From Pirellulaceae bacterium (GTDB taxonomy: Bacteria > Planctomycetota > Planctomycetia > Pirellulales > Pirellulaceae), in the NCBI GenBank assembly GCA_013002105.1, contig JABDKS010000199.1, positions 1 to 16,880 on the forward strand: a DNA stretch of 16,880 nt, written 5' to 3'. Under the pieces are notes generated by a model. That model saw only the letters and a program-made list of their open reading frames with translations, was not told where the DNA came from and did no database searches. A program made the position numbers and the translations under genes. Positions 1-7,775 of the stretch are shown here, piece after piece (within the stretch, counting starts at the first letter, position 1; every line of letters starts with the position of its first letter).

Positions 1-207
1 GATCGAGGGCGTCGCAAACCACTGCGAAACCAACACTGCGAAACCAACACTGCGAAACCAACACTGCGGAACCAACACTGCGGAACCAATTCCGACTTGC
101 TGGTCGCAGCCAATGTTAACTTTCGCAAGACCGGCTTGATCTACGGAGCACTGACGGTCGGCATTTCAAGCATGTTTGGATCTTTTCTAGGCCAGTACCT
201 GTCCTAA
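1..207 (+). CDS. 3' end of an unidentified gene (partial, 68 codons visible)
   Basis: Frame 1 is open from the window edge to TAA at 205-207, so the start lies outside. The first ~30 visible residues come from a 14-bp tandem repeat; because 14 is not a multiple of three, all three phases are read in turn and the protein repeats every 14 residues (LRNQHCxTN...). The last ~35 residues (LLVAANVNF, then GLIYGALTVGISSMFGSFLG) are hydrophobic and glycine-rich and could be one membrane segment at the C-terminus. The stop codon overlaps the left arm of a long inverted repeat. I do not recognise the family. The frame could also be open by chance, since the repeat contains no stop in this phase. Confidence 0.4.
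   Translation, partial: DRGRRKPLRNQHCETNTAKPTLRNQHCGTNSDLLVAANVNFRKTGLIYGALTVGISSMFGSFLGQYLS
21..90. repeat. 14-bp tandem repeat, five copies
   Basis: Five head-to-tail copies of ACTGCGAAACCAAC begin at 21, 35, 49, 63 and 77. The first three are identical, the fourth and fifth carry GCGG for GCGA, and the last ends in T. The array lies inside the open frame 1-207. Near-identity of the copies suggests recent slippage expansion. Confidence 0.95.
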
Positions 208-237
208 CGCGGCTTTGCCAGGCCAGGTACTGGCCTA
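188..237. repeat. Long imperfect inverted repeat with TAGGCCAGTACC arms
   Basis: The 18-base arms at 188-205 and 220-237 are complementary except for one position and enclose a 14-base loop. The right arm itself contains a compact hairpin, GGCCAG-GTA-CTGGCC (221-235). The loop and right arm (about 206-241) match the element at 7504-7539, sharing CTTTGCCAGG and GGCCTACG. It behaves like a REP-type intergenic palindrome. It could also act as a 3' mRNA-end structure for the partial gene, although no T-run follows. Confidence 0.75.
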
Positions 238-699
238 CGCGTAACTACAATCGTTGCTAAAAGTGCTTTAGGCTCCCGTACTGCTGTTCCCGCCGCCCAA
301 CACGGCGCTCCAACACGCACCCCACACCAGTGCTCGGCAAGCAGTCGTCGTTCGGCGTCGCGGGGAACCAGCAAAGTTGCCGCTGTCGCGTTAGAGTCCT
401 TGTCGCCCAAGTGTGAACAATGGCTGGAGCAAGTTGCTTTGGCAGCAATGGCCTGGCTGGCTAACTGACTCTAGTGTTGCCGATTGCCAACGCAGCGCGA
501 CGACGGCGCTCGTTCGTATCGCCCGCCGCCGATTTTCTCAACGCCCAGCGAAAAATAGAATTTGTCGCGGCCGAACGCTTACGCTTCTCATTATTGGGCG
601 ATCAACGCAAACGATCATCAAGACAACCGCATTCCAGCCGAAGCAACGCAATCGTCAGTCGGTTGCCATTTGCGTTTCGTGTTTGAGCATCTCGTCTCC
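208..699. other. Intergenic spacer without a supported gene
   Basis: Open frames exist on both strands, but none has recognisable protein content or a ribosome binding site, and the longest plus-strand one runs into the 3' end of the phosphorylase gene antisense to it. Apart from the palindromic repeat at its left end I see nothing in it. No convincing terminator for the leftward phosphorylase gene was found here. Confidence 0.5.
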
Positions 700-3183
700 C
701 TATGCCTTCTCATCCGCGATCGATGGCGGAACCGTGCCCCAGATTTTCTCCGCGTATTCTAAAATAGCGCGGTCACTGGAGAACTTCCCCATATTCGCCG
801 TGTTCAGGATCGAGCGTCGGGTCCATTCCTCCTGATCCAGGTAAACCCGCCCAACCTCTTCTTGGGCCTCGATATAACTGCGATAGTCCGCCACGACGAA
901 ATAGTAATCGCCATCATCTAGAAGCGCCCTGCGGATTGGATCGAACAGATACGGATTGTCCGGCGAGAAATACCCGCCACCGATCATATCGATCACTTTC
1001 TTGAGTTCTGGGTCATTTCGATAGAACTCATACGGCTGATATCCTTTTTTCTTGAGATCGCCCAACTCCTTGTGCGTAAGCCCAAAGATGAAAATATTCT
1101 CATCTCCCACCTCCTCCTTGATCTCGATATTCGCACCGTCCAGGGTGCCGACAGTCAAAGCGCCGTTGAGGGCAAACTTCATATTCCCGGTACCCGAGGC
1201 CTCCATCCCGGCAGTTGAAATCTGCTCCGACAGATCCGACGCAGGGATCACTTTTTCCGCCTGTGACACACAATAGTTTGGCAGGAAAACAACCTTCAAG
1301 CGATCCTTCATATCCGGATCGTTGTTCACCACCGAGGCCACCGAATTGATCAGTTTGATGATCAGCTTGGCCTGGACATACCCCGGCGCCGCCTTGCCCC
1401 CGAACATCACCGTTCTGGGGACCACCGTCTTTTCGGGATGCTGCTTGATCCGATTGTACAGGGTGACCACATGGAGCAAGTTGAGCACCTGTCGCTTGTA
1501 CTCATGCATCCGTTTCACCTGCACATCGAACAGGGTATCTGGATCGATTTCAATCCCGGTCTTTCGCAAGATATACTTCGCCAACGATTGCTTGTTCTTC
1601 AGCTTTACCTGACGCCAGGCCTGCCGGAACACCGGATCTTCTGCCCGGGGCACCAACTTTTTCAATTCGAACAAGTCCGTGATCCAATCCGAGCCGATGG
1701 TCTCGGAAATCAAATCTGCCAAATGCGGATTCGCTTGCAAAAGCCATCGTCGGGGAGTAATTCCGTTCGTGATGTTCTTGAACTTCCCTGGGTAGAACTC
1801 ATGAAACTCTTTGAACAAACTGGTTTTCAAAATATGCGTATGAAGAGCCGCAACCCCGTTCACCGAATGACTGCCCACGATGGCCAAATGCGCCATGCGA
1901 ATTCTCTTGTGCGTGTTCTCCTCGATGATCGCCATCTTTTCCAACAATTCCGGATTCTCGGGATACCGCTCTTTCAACAATTTCAGGAACCGATGATTGA
2001 TCTCGAAAATGATCTCCAAATGCCGCGGCAAGAGCTTTCCCATCAGACTTGCCGACCAGGTTTCGAGGGCCTCCGGCAAAACGGTGTGATTCGTGTACGC
2101 GAATGTGCGAACGCAAATATTCCAGGCGCCCTCCCAATCCAGGTTTTCCTCGTCGACCAGGATACGCATCAACTCCGCAATACTGATCGCCGGATGCGTA
2201 TCGTTTAACTGAATCGCCACCCGATCGGGGAAATTGACAAACGACTTGTTCGCCTTTTTGAAACGCCGCATGATGTCCTGAAACGTGGCCGCAACCAGGA
2301 AATACTGCTGCTTCAATCGCAACTCCTTACCCTGTTCCGCCTCATCGCTTGGATACAGGATCTTGGAGATATTCTCGGTCATCGCCTTGGCTTCCATGGC
2401 GCCCATATAGTCTCCCCGATTGAAGAAATCGAGGTTGAGGCTTTTGCTGGAAACCGCGGCCCATAAACGCATATTGTTCACATTGTCGTTGCCATAACCG
2501 GGCACCAAAGTATCGCACGCCATGGCGTTGACATTGTCCGTATCCACCCACCGGTAACGCGTCTTTCCAGCATTGTCGGTGTACTGCTCGGAGCGACCGT
2601 AAAACTTCACTGTCGATAAAAATCCCGCACGTTTGATTTCCCAAGGATTGCCGTATCGCAACCAATTATCACACTCCTCGACCTGGTACCCGTCCACGAT
2701 GGTCTGATAGAAAATCCCGTAATCGTAACGAATCCCATAACCGTATCCCGGGATCTTCAAGCAGGCCATGGAATCCATGAAACAGGAAGCCAGACGACCA
2801 AGTCCACCGTTGCCGAGCCCGGGATCCCATTCCTCTTCCGAGAGTTCCTCGATATCGAAGCGGAGATTCGAAAGCGTCTTTTGACACTCATCCTTCATCT
2901 GCAGACTAGTGATGTAATTCTTCAGGAAACGACCCGGGAGAAATTCCATGGAAAGATAATAAACCCGCTTTGCCTTGCGATCGTAGTGTGATCGCTGCGC
3001 TCCGAACCACTTTTCTAAAAGCCGTTCCCGAACGCTGTACGCGAGGCCCTTGTAATACGTATCTTTTCTCGGTGGTTCGAAATCATTTCCGACGGTGGAT
3101 ATGATGTGATTCTGAATGCTCTTGAGCAGGGAATCCTTTTCCCCCTTCACGTCAGATTCGGGCGTACGCGTTTGTGAAGGCAT
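700..3183 (-). CDS. glgP: Glycogen/starch phosphorylase (GT35, classical type)
   Basis: This cytoplasmic PLP enzyme releases glucose-1-phosphate from alpha-1,4-glucan by phosphorolysis. At 827 residues it has the usual length of the classical GlgP/MalP family. Visible family motifs are VYYLSMEFLPGR near the N-terminus, DPGLGNGGLGRLASCFMDS, GYGYGIRYDYGIF, IQLNDTHPAISIAELMR, TNGITPRRWL, FDVQVKRMHEYKRQ and the PLP site EASGTGNMKFALNG, with the cofactor lysine at about K669. ATG at 3183 is preceded by GGAG about nine bases upstream on the minus strand. The stop is TAG at 700-702. It is monocistronic as far as can be seen, with an acyl-CoA synthetase remnant directly upstream. A second, different phosphorylase lies at 10055-12583. 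The protein looks most like deltaproteobacterial GlgP to me, which hints at transfer but is not tested. Function is secure; origin is a guess. Confidence 0.97.
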   Translation of the reverse strand: MPSQTRTPESDVKGEKDSLLKSIQNHIISTVGNDFEPPRKDTYYKGLAYSVRERLLEKWFGAQRSHYDRKAKRVYYLSMEFLPGRFLKNYITSLQMKDECQKTLSNLRFDIEELSEEEWDPGLGNGGLGRLASCFMDSMACLKIPGYGYGIRYDYGIFYQTIVDGYQVEECDNWLRYGNPWEIKRAGFLSTVKFYGRSEQYTDNAGKTRYRWVDTDNVNAMACDTLVPGYGNDNVNNMRLWAAVSSKSLNLDFFNRGDYMGAMEAKAMTENISKILYPSDEAEQGKELRLKQQYFLVAATFQDIMRRFKKANKSFVNFPDRVAIQLNDTHPAISIAELMRILVDEENLDWEGAWNICVRTFAYTNHTVLPEALETWSASLMGKLLPRHLEIIFEINHRFLKLLKERYPENPELLEKMAIIEENTHKRIRMAHLAIVGSHSVNGVAALHTHILKTSLFKEFHEFYPGKFKNITNGITPRRWLLQANPHLADLISETIGSDWITDLFELKKLVPRAEDPVFRQAWRQVKLKNKQSLAKYILRKTGIEIDPDTLFDVQVKRMHEYKRQVLNLLHVVTLYNRIKQHPEKTVVPRTVMFGGKAAPGYVQAKLIIKLINSVASVVNNDPDMKDRLKVVFLPNYCVSQAEKVIPASDLSEQISTAGMEASGTGNMKFALNGALTVGTLDGANIEIKEEVGDENIFIFGLTHKELGDLKKKGYQPYEFYRNDPELKKVIDMIGGGYFSPDNPYLFDPIRRALLDDGDYYFVVADYRSYIEAQEEVGRVYLDQEEWTRRSILNTANMGKFSSDRAILEYAEKIWGTVPPSIADEKA

Positions 3184-3341
3184 ATCGTTTTTCTCCGTTC
3201 AATGATATTTAGATTGTTAAGACGTTATCGCGAAGATAATGAATCGACCGCAATGGCCCAATGGAACCGAATCGATCCGCGGCATCAATTCCGTTTTCCC
3301 TCATTTCACTCGGGCACCAAACCAGGCTGTCAGTTCCCGGC

Positions 3342-3680
3342 CTACATCGAATCAACCCTCTTCCTTGTACATTTCCGAGGGCAAGTCGTTCTTGATCTCA
3401 AGAGCCGGCGTCAGAACACCGTTGTCAATCGTCAACTTCGGGGAGTTAAAGATCTGCTTGATGGTCTCGATAGAAGCGAACTCCTTGTTCTTTTTTGCCA
3501 CCTCGTCGTTCACGAGATCATTGATTTTCTGTTCGAAAATCAACTCGTCCACCTGTTCGAACGGGATCGCGTTTGAACGAGATATCGTCCGCCTCGGTGT
3601 ATTTCCTGATATGTTCCCCGTCCAGCGTGACCCGCGCACTGAGACACATTCTTTGATCACCCAATGATAGGGATTTGAAT
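3342..3680 (-). pseudogene. C-terminal remnant of a long-chain acyl-CoA synthetase (AMP-forming), with two frameshifts
   Basis: Read leftward, the sequence gives LGDQRMCLSARVTLDGEHIR, then a one-base shift at an AAA run (plus 3572-3574), then IPFEQVDELIFEQKINDLV, VNDEVAKKNKEFASIETIK and LTIDNGVLTPALEIK. This is the C-terminal lid domain of FadD/FAA-type acyl-CoA synthetases (family pattern: GDxRxYLTALVTLD, then LASFEQIKKF, then ENGxLTPTLKxxR). A second one-base excess in a GGG run (plus about 3357-3359) ends the frame at 3352-3354. Removing it restores EEVDSM and a stop at 3342-3344, matching the family's usual YKDEIDAM-like tail. Only about 110 of roughly 600 residues remain; upstream of ~3680 the similarity stops. 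Both lesions are in homopolymers, so sequencing error could explain the shifts, but not the missing N-terminal 80%. Confidence 0.75.
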
Positions 3681-3998
3681 CCCGGGGTGACGGCTAGACT
3701 AACCGAAACCGTCCGTTGGGTCCACTTGTCGCGTGTCATCACGTGGCTCAGCAAAAAGACAGTGATTGCGAAGCCGTGACGTTGCGATCGCTCGTCGATT
3801 CAAATGATTGACCTGTCGGTAGAAAGCAGTTGCGATCAATCGACTGCGTTGAATCCCCACTAACCGCCGTTGCCAAACACAAAGGCAAACTGTCCCGCAG
3901 CGACATCGATGCATCCAATCATTCGATTGAATAGGTCGGCCCATGAAATCCGCAGATGCATGGGTAGCTGGAGGGCCTATTCTCGGTCGAGAGCGAGT
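3681..3998. other. Intergenic sequence without a recognised gene
   Basis: There is no recognisable coding content on either strand. A short palindrome, GGGATTTGAATCCC, sits at the left edge (3670-3683); it resembles a tRNA T-arm at first sight but does not fold as one. Confidence 0.4.
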
Positions 3999-4325
3999 TC
4001 AGGTAGTGCGAAGCCGGCAGAAAAGTGAGGCGAACCGGCGACGCCGCACAGCAGGTGCCGCACGGAGTGTTCCTCCATCAGAGTGGCGTACCACGCATGA
4101 AGGGCTAACGAGGTAAGCGGTGCGGCGATACTTTCGATCCGAGACACAAATGTGCTCGGTCGTTTCGATGTCGGCATCAAGATCAGGCGGTCGGCCAATC
4201 GGCACGAACAGTTCGTCAAGGCATCGCCGACGAGCTTGCGAGAGTTCGGCATAATTATTCGTTCCGGTCAGAAAGATCTCCGGCGTCGAAAGCATGCCAG
4301 TTCGGATGAGATGTATCCCTGCCAA
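3999..4325 (-). pseudogene. Degenerate copy A of a repeated, decayed reading frame
   Basis: The minus strand reads LSTPEIFLTGTNNYAELSQA, then LDELFVPIGRPPDLDADIETTEHI. This aligns with the relic at 7566-7775 (NFRELPALL, then VPMDRSPDGDGDVDVDVETTERI). DNA similarity extends into the flank upstream of the frame: CTGCCAAACG...TTTTCGCAGCGTT at about 4320-4360 against CTGTCAACCG...TTGTCGCAGCGTC at 7795-7830. Two diverged copies in the same orientation 3.4 kb apart indicate a dispersed repeat, or a former duplicate gene. The open frame from 4325 to 3999 may be accidental. There is no ribosome binding site and no known domain. The family is unknown to me, and it could be a non-coding repeat whose coding look is fortuitous. 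Confidence 0.45.
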
Positions 4326-4515
4326 ACGCGTGGAAGTCCCCTTTTCGCAGCGTTCATTGCTCAGCAGATTTTTCTGGCCAGGCGCGTTTCACGTCGGATG
4401 AGTTTTTGGATAGTACGGGGACCGCGGCAAAGCGATCGATCGGACTCCAAGAAAGCGACGCAACCGTCGTACAATTCCGCCTCGTCCCACTTTTACAACC
4501 CAATGTGATCCGCAC

Positions 4516-5001
4516 TCAGTCCAAGTGCTCGCGGAGACAAGCAAGCACACGCTTGGGACTGAGAATGCCCATGACCGTGCCGTCCATCTTCAGCACGGGT
4601 ACGTGCCGATGGCCGGCAACCGCGATGGCTGCTACCGCCGTTCCGATCGGATCGGTCTCGTAAACCACCATAGGATCCGATGTCATGACCTCACGAACCG
4701 GACTCGTTGACTTTTGGGGAAACTGCTCGGCAACCTTCTCCAAGAAGTCACGTTCTGTAAAGATTCCCACCAGCTTTTGATCTTCAACCACCAAAAGACT
4801 GGAGACTTTCGATTCAGCAAGTGCCTGCGTCGCCTCGCGTATCGACGAGTCTGCGGTCAACTGAACGAATGGCTTCGACCGGATGATGCTTACCGACTCT
4901 TCGGCGAGCACACGTTGAAACTCAGTCGCATACTCGACCGGCTCGTAATTGCTAAGCGGATCCTCAAATTGGTCCGGTTCCGTAGGGGCATCATCTGCCA
5001 T
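4516..5001 (-). CDS. Small protein with two CBS domains (second gene of pair)
   Basis: This 161-residue soluble protein is essentially one Bateman module after a ~35-residue acidic N-terminus. CBS1 covers about residues 36-92 and holds the canonical ribose-binding signature GIFTERD (79-85). CBS2 covers about 97-160, with GHRHVPV and GILSPKR (145-151) in which the usual Asp is Arg. CBS pairs of this kind bind AMP, ATP or related ligands; the intact T-x-x-D in CBS1 suggests at least one working site. It starts four bases after the stop of the upstream CBS gene, and its ribosome binding site (AAGGAGCT) lies within the end of that gene, so the two form an operon with likely translational coupling. 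No catalytic domain is attached, so it should act on a partner; the partner is not evident from sequence. Confidence 0.93.
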   Translation of the reverse strand: MADDAPTEPDQFEDPLSNYEPVEYATEFQRVLAEESVSIIRSKPFVQLTADSSIREATQALAESKVSSLLVVEDQKLVGIFTERDFLEKVAEQFPQKSTSPVREVMTSDPMVVYETDPIGTAVAAIAVAGHRHVPVLKMDGTVMGILSPKRVLACLREHLD

Positions 5002-5005
5002 TTCG

Positions 5006-5476
5006 TCAAGCTCCTTCGCGTTGTTTCATCCATGGCTTGCTGCCAAGTCGTTGCACCAAAACTTGCTGTGGAAAACACTCTGCCAAATACTCGAAGATTC
5101 CTCGCTGTCCCGTCACACCGATCAATTGGCCGTCGTCACCGGTCACGCAGATGAATCGCAATCCATCCTCTTCGATGGCATCCCAGACACGTGAGATCGG
5201 GGCGCTCGATGGCAGCGACAGAAAACTGGGGTCGGAAAAGTCGCCAACCGTTTGGTCATCCAGGCCTTCTTGCCGCGATAAAGCGGCCAGCAGCGACTGT
5301 TCCGTGAAGATTCCTGACGCGGTGCCGGATTGGTCGACAATCACCGCACAGCCGAGCGACTTTTCTCGCATCAAGCCGACGGCTTCTTTGATGGTCGTAT
5401 CCGAACGGACGATGATTGCGTCGCGTAGTGCAAGGCTACTGACTTGGTCCTGCTCTAGGTCTTCGCGAAATCCCAT
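5006..5476 (-). CDS. Small protein with two CBS domains (first gene of pair)
   Basis: This 156-residue stand-alone Bateman module is promoter-proximal in a two-gene leftward operon. CBS1 (about 14-70) includes ALRDAIIVRSDTTIKEAV and GIFTEQS (55-61), with the ribose-contacting Asp replaced by Ser. CBS2 (about 76-135) includes LRFICVTGDDGQLIGVTGQR, where the signature is GVTGQRG (120-126) and lacks both usual ligand residues. Ligand binding is therefore less certain than in its neighbour, and a heterodimer in which the partner supplies the functional site is plausible. ATG at 5476 follows AAGGAG with an eight-base gap. A TATACT box lies about 40 bases upstream on the minus strand, but no well-spaced -35 box was found. 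Confidence 0.92.
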   Translation of the reverse strand: MGFREDLEQDQVSSLALRDAIIVRSDTTIKEAVGLMREKSLGCAVIVDQSGTASGIFTEQSLLAALSRQEGLDDQTVGDFSDPSFLSLPSSAPISRVWDAIEEDGLRFICVTGDDGQLIGVTGQRGIFEYLAECFPQQVLVQRLGSKPWMKQREGA

Positions 5477-6093
5477 CGTAGTTTCTCCTTGGTTAATGTC
5501 GCCAGTATAGCAGTTTTGCGTGGTTCAAATAAGCAGTCAACCACGAACGCCGGCGACCGCTGTCTTTGCGCTCGCGCGCCGACGAAGCGATCGTGTACTG
5601 ATAACTGCTGGAACGGATGAACGTAGGATCTATGTCTGCTTAGGTAGCCGACTCTGAATCGTGCGGGCAAAGCGAGTTGGGATGCGATCTGCAATCCGGC
5701 ATGTGGTCCACTCTGGTACCGACGCAGAATGAATTTCATCGGCGTCTCCGGCTGACCCAATCCGACAGTAGCATTGCTCGTGAACGGAAGAAAAAACAAC
5801 GCCGTCAGCTTGCGAGGGTTGGGAGCTTGTCTCCCTCGCGTCTCTTGCGGTCAGAACGAGTGCGGGAAGACTGTGGCGCGGACAAGGAATCCATTTCAAC
5901 TTTGATGCACGTATCTAAAACGCTTGATAGCCTGTTGTTTGCGCCGTCTAATGCTCGGTTGAGCTTTTCTTGACCGCACGCGATTGGACATTCGCATGAT
6001 CAGAATCTGCGACTTCGCCACGATGGGTCGTGGGTAATGCGATGTCCAGTGGCCATCAGTTGAAGCCGTGGTACAAAAAACCAGAAACGCATT
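5477..6093. other. 617-bp divergent spacer between the CBS operon and the membrane-protein pair
   Basis: This region should carry both outward promoters. Visible structure: GTGGTT/AACCAC arms at 5520-5525 and 5539-5544 with a 13-base loop, close upstream of the CBS operon, and GCGAGGG/CCCTCGC arms at 5812-5818 and 5833-5839 with a 14-base loop. Open frames on the minus strand have no recognisable content or ribosome binding site. I see no gene in it. Confidence 0.4.
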
Positions 6094-6807
6094 ATGCAAA
6101 AAATTTGGCAGAACTTGTCGACGACGCCCTACGCACAGTCCCCAACTGCCCCCGCTACATCTGGGAAAGCCGTAGACGAGACTCTGGCACAACGACTGCA
6201 CAGGCTGACGTACACGAGTTTGCGACTTGTAATGGCCATTGTCGCAATCCTCTTGCCCGTCGTGTTTCTGGTGTCTGCGTATTGGGTTGGAATGCAAGAA
6301 TCGATCAGCGCATTTTACCACACGGCTATGCGTGACGTGTTTGTTGGCGCTGTTTTCGCTATCGGCCTTTGTCTCTATGCGTACAAGGGGTACAACAATC
6401 TCGAAAACACATGTCTGACCGTTGCCGGTCTGTTTTTATTTGGCGTAGCGCTGGCCCCTACGACGGCGCCTCCGGGCAATCCGAATTGGGACTTGCCCGT
6501 AGTCCACAACATTTGCGCTGTTGCATTCTTCGGTTTGATTGCCGTTGTCTGTATCTTCGCACGCAATCACGGATTGCAGTCATCGGCAAACAACGACGCA
6601 TCGTATGACGTTTCCTATCGTTTTGCGTACAACGTCACGGCCGCGTTGATGATCGTTGTTTTGTTGGTCGCACTTCTGCTGCAACTAGTGGGCAAGGTGT
6701 GGGGAATCACTTTCTCGTCATCCACGTTTTGGATCGAGGCTGCGTCGGTGTGGGTATTTGCCGGCTATTGGTGCGTCAAGAGCCGCGAATTGAAAGGCCT
6801 AGGGTAA
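6094..6807 (+). CDS. Six-helix membrane protein, DUF998-like
   Basis: This 237-residue integral membrane protein has a ~40-residue soluble N-terminus and likely membrane segments near 44-64, 80-98, 107-121, 136-155, 180-199 and 211-228. After the first helix lies ESISAFYHTAMRDVFVG (69-85), followed by a KGY turn and LFGVALAPTTAP; this SxSAxYxT-x-RDxFVG arrangement is what I associate with DUF998-type membrane proteins of unknown function. ATG at 6094 is the only ATG before a close in-frame stop (6061), but no good ribosome binding site precedes it, so a start further inside (such as ATG 6232) is possible. The next gene begins three bases after the stop, so the two are cotranscribed. No transport or enzyme motif is visible. 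Confidence 0.85.
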   Translation: MQKIWQNLSTTPYAQSPTAPATSGKAVDETLAQRLHRLTYTSLRLVMAIVAILLPVVFLVSAYWVGMQESISAFYHTAMRDVFVGAVFAIGLCLYAYKGYNNLENTCLTVAGLFLFGVALAPTTAPPGNPNWDLPVVHNICAVAFFGLIAVVCIFARNHGLQSSANNDASYDVSYRFAYNVTAALMIVVLLVALLLQLVGKVWGITFSSSTFWIEAASVWVFAGYWCVKSRELKGLG

Positions 6808-6810
6808 TTC

Positions 6811-7266
6811 GTGTCGATCCTTGCCAATTCAGTGACGCTCGTGTTATCGACAATCGCTTGCGGAGGCTGTCTCCTCGGCTTTGCTCTCAGTCGCCGTGCG
6901 GTTGGCGGAACGTATTTGGACCAGGTTTGTTCGCGTCGTCGAACCCAAGAAATTGTCGCCAAGATGACCGATCCGCAAGTCACCGCACACTTGTATGTAA
7001 CAGTGTGTTTGGACACCGTATTTCCCGTTTGCTATGGCCTAATACTTGCTGGATCGGCACTTCGCACGAGTCTGCTAGATGGCATTTGGCCAGTTTTGCC
7101 AGCCGCCTGCGCAGTGCTGTTTGACTACATGGAGAATATGACCCATTTCATTGCACTCAGGACGAGAAAGGTTCCGAAAATCAAGCCGTTGCTCTCGATC
7201 CTGAAATGGACATTTCTGGTCGTCGCATTAGCGACGCCTCTATTCTTGGTTTTTGCGGCCGAATAG
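6811..7266 (+). CDS. Small four-helix membrane protein of unknown function
   Basis: This 151-residue protein has hydrophobic segments near 7-26, 61-83, 92-108 and 127-149. The segment HLYVTVCLDTVFPVCYGLIL carries an Asp inside a helix, and FDYMENMTHFIAL (104-116) a polar stretch at a helix end, both features that could be functional. The start is GTG at 6811, three bases after the TAA of the preceding membrane-protein gene, so expression probably depends on translational coupling. The two could form a membrane complex, but nothing in the sequence shows what it would do. The stop is TAG at 7264-7266. Confidence 0.8.
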   Translation: MSILANSVTLVLSTIACGGCLLGFALSRRAVGGTYLDQVCSRRRTQEIVAKMTDPQVTAHLYVTVCLDTVFPVCYGLILAGSALRTSLLDGIWPVLPAACAVLFDYMENMTHFIALRTRKVPKIKPLLSILKWTFLVVALATPLFLVFAAE

Positions 7267-7267
7267 A

Positions 7268-7289
7268 TCGCTTGTTTTCAAAAAAGCGA
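7268..7289 (+). terminator. Possible weak 3' hairpin after the membrane-protein pair
   Basis: TCGCTT (7268-7273) and AAGCGA (7284-7289) can pair, and inner T/A runs can extend the stem. It begins two bases after the stop of the second membrane-protein gene. No U-tract follows, so this is a stabilising hairpin at best. Confidence 0.3.
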
Positions 7290-7503
7290 ATGAACATTCT
7301 GGACATTGAAGTTCACGGTGGTGTAGGTAGCGTAAACGCCGATTTTCAGTCGAGATGAAGATCAGATGGAGCGACGCTGGCCATGTAGCGAGCCAAATCG
7401 CGGGGATGTCGCACCGATAGATTCAGGATAAAGAGGTGCGTAGCAAGCGACGGGCGACCGAGCTACAGCATTCTTAGATTGATTGTAGCTTACGCCCTAT
7501 TCT

Positions 7504-7539
7504 GGCGCGACTTTGCCAGGACCTGTCCTGGCCTACGAT
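7504..7539. repeat. Second copy of the CTTTGCCAGG...GGCCTACG palindromic repeat
   Basis: Arms GCCAGGA (7515-7521) and TCCTGGC (7526-7532) form a perfect stem with loop CCTG. The flanks (CTTTG to the left, CTACG to the right) match the copy at about 206-241, while the stem itself differs by compensated changes, as expected of a REP-like family kept for its structure. It lies 26 bases beyond the stop of the relic at 7566-7775, on that relic's downstream side. Confidence 0.75.
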
Positions 7540-7565
7540 CATCGCGTCTTTTTATTGAAACTGCA

Positions 7566-7775
7566 CTAGGCAGCGCGTCGATCGGACCGAAACCAACTAC
7601 GAATTCGCTCCGTGGTTTCGACATCGACATCGACATCGCCGTCACCGTCGGGCGATCGGTCCATCGGCACGATCGTTCGCTAAAGCAGCGCGGGCAGTTC
7701 GCGAAAGTTCGGCGTTTGGATGGGATCCGGCGCGAACAATCGCGGAAATATTGCCGACATCGACATGAATTTCAT
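7566..7775 (-). pseudogene. Copy B of the repeated short reading frame, broken by an in-frame TAG
   Basis: From ATG at 7775 the minus strand encodes MKFMSMSAIFPRLFAPDPIQ, then TPNFRELPALL, an in-frame TAG, then RTIVPMDRSPDGDGDVDVDV, ETTERIRSWFRSDRRAA and a stop at 7566-7568: 70 codons with one internal stop. One base change (CAG to TAG) would explain the stop. The Asp/Val alternation comes from a GATGTC hexamer run. Copy A at 3999-4325 shares the ELP/VP.xR.PD.DxD..ETTE core. No known domain is recognised. It may be a dead gene, or a dispersed intergenic repeat that happens to be mostly open. Confidence 0.55.

Noticed and set aside
21..90. CRISPR array
   Set aside because: Copies are head-to-tail with no spacers and only 14 bp long; the same holds for 12833-12885.
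413..835. 140-codon plus-strand open frame left of the phosphorylase
   Set aside because: It runs antisense into the 3' end of glgP, has no ribosome binding site, and its Arg/Ser-rich composition looks random.
1438..2208. 256-codon plus-strand open frame
   Set aside because: It lies entirely antisense to the well-supported glycogen phosphorylase and has no recognisable protein features.
3665..3690. tRNA T-arm-like sequence (GGGATTTGAATCCC)
   Set aside because: On the minus strand the loop TTCAAAT would need five flanking pairs, which mismatch; no acceptor, D or anticodon arm is present.
4140..4340. Transposase remnant
   Set aside because: The relic looks repetitive, but no DDE, HUH or recombinase motif and no terminal inverted repeats were found.
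5455..5899. Minus-strand open frames in the CBS/membrane-protein spacer
   Set aside because: No recognisable content or ribosome binding site; one overlaps the start of the CBS gene out of frame.
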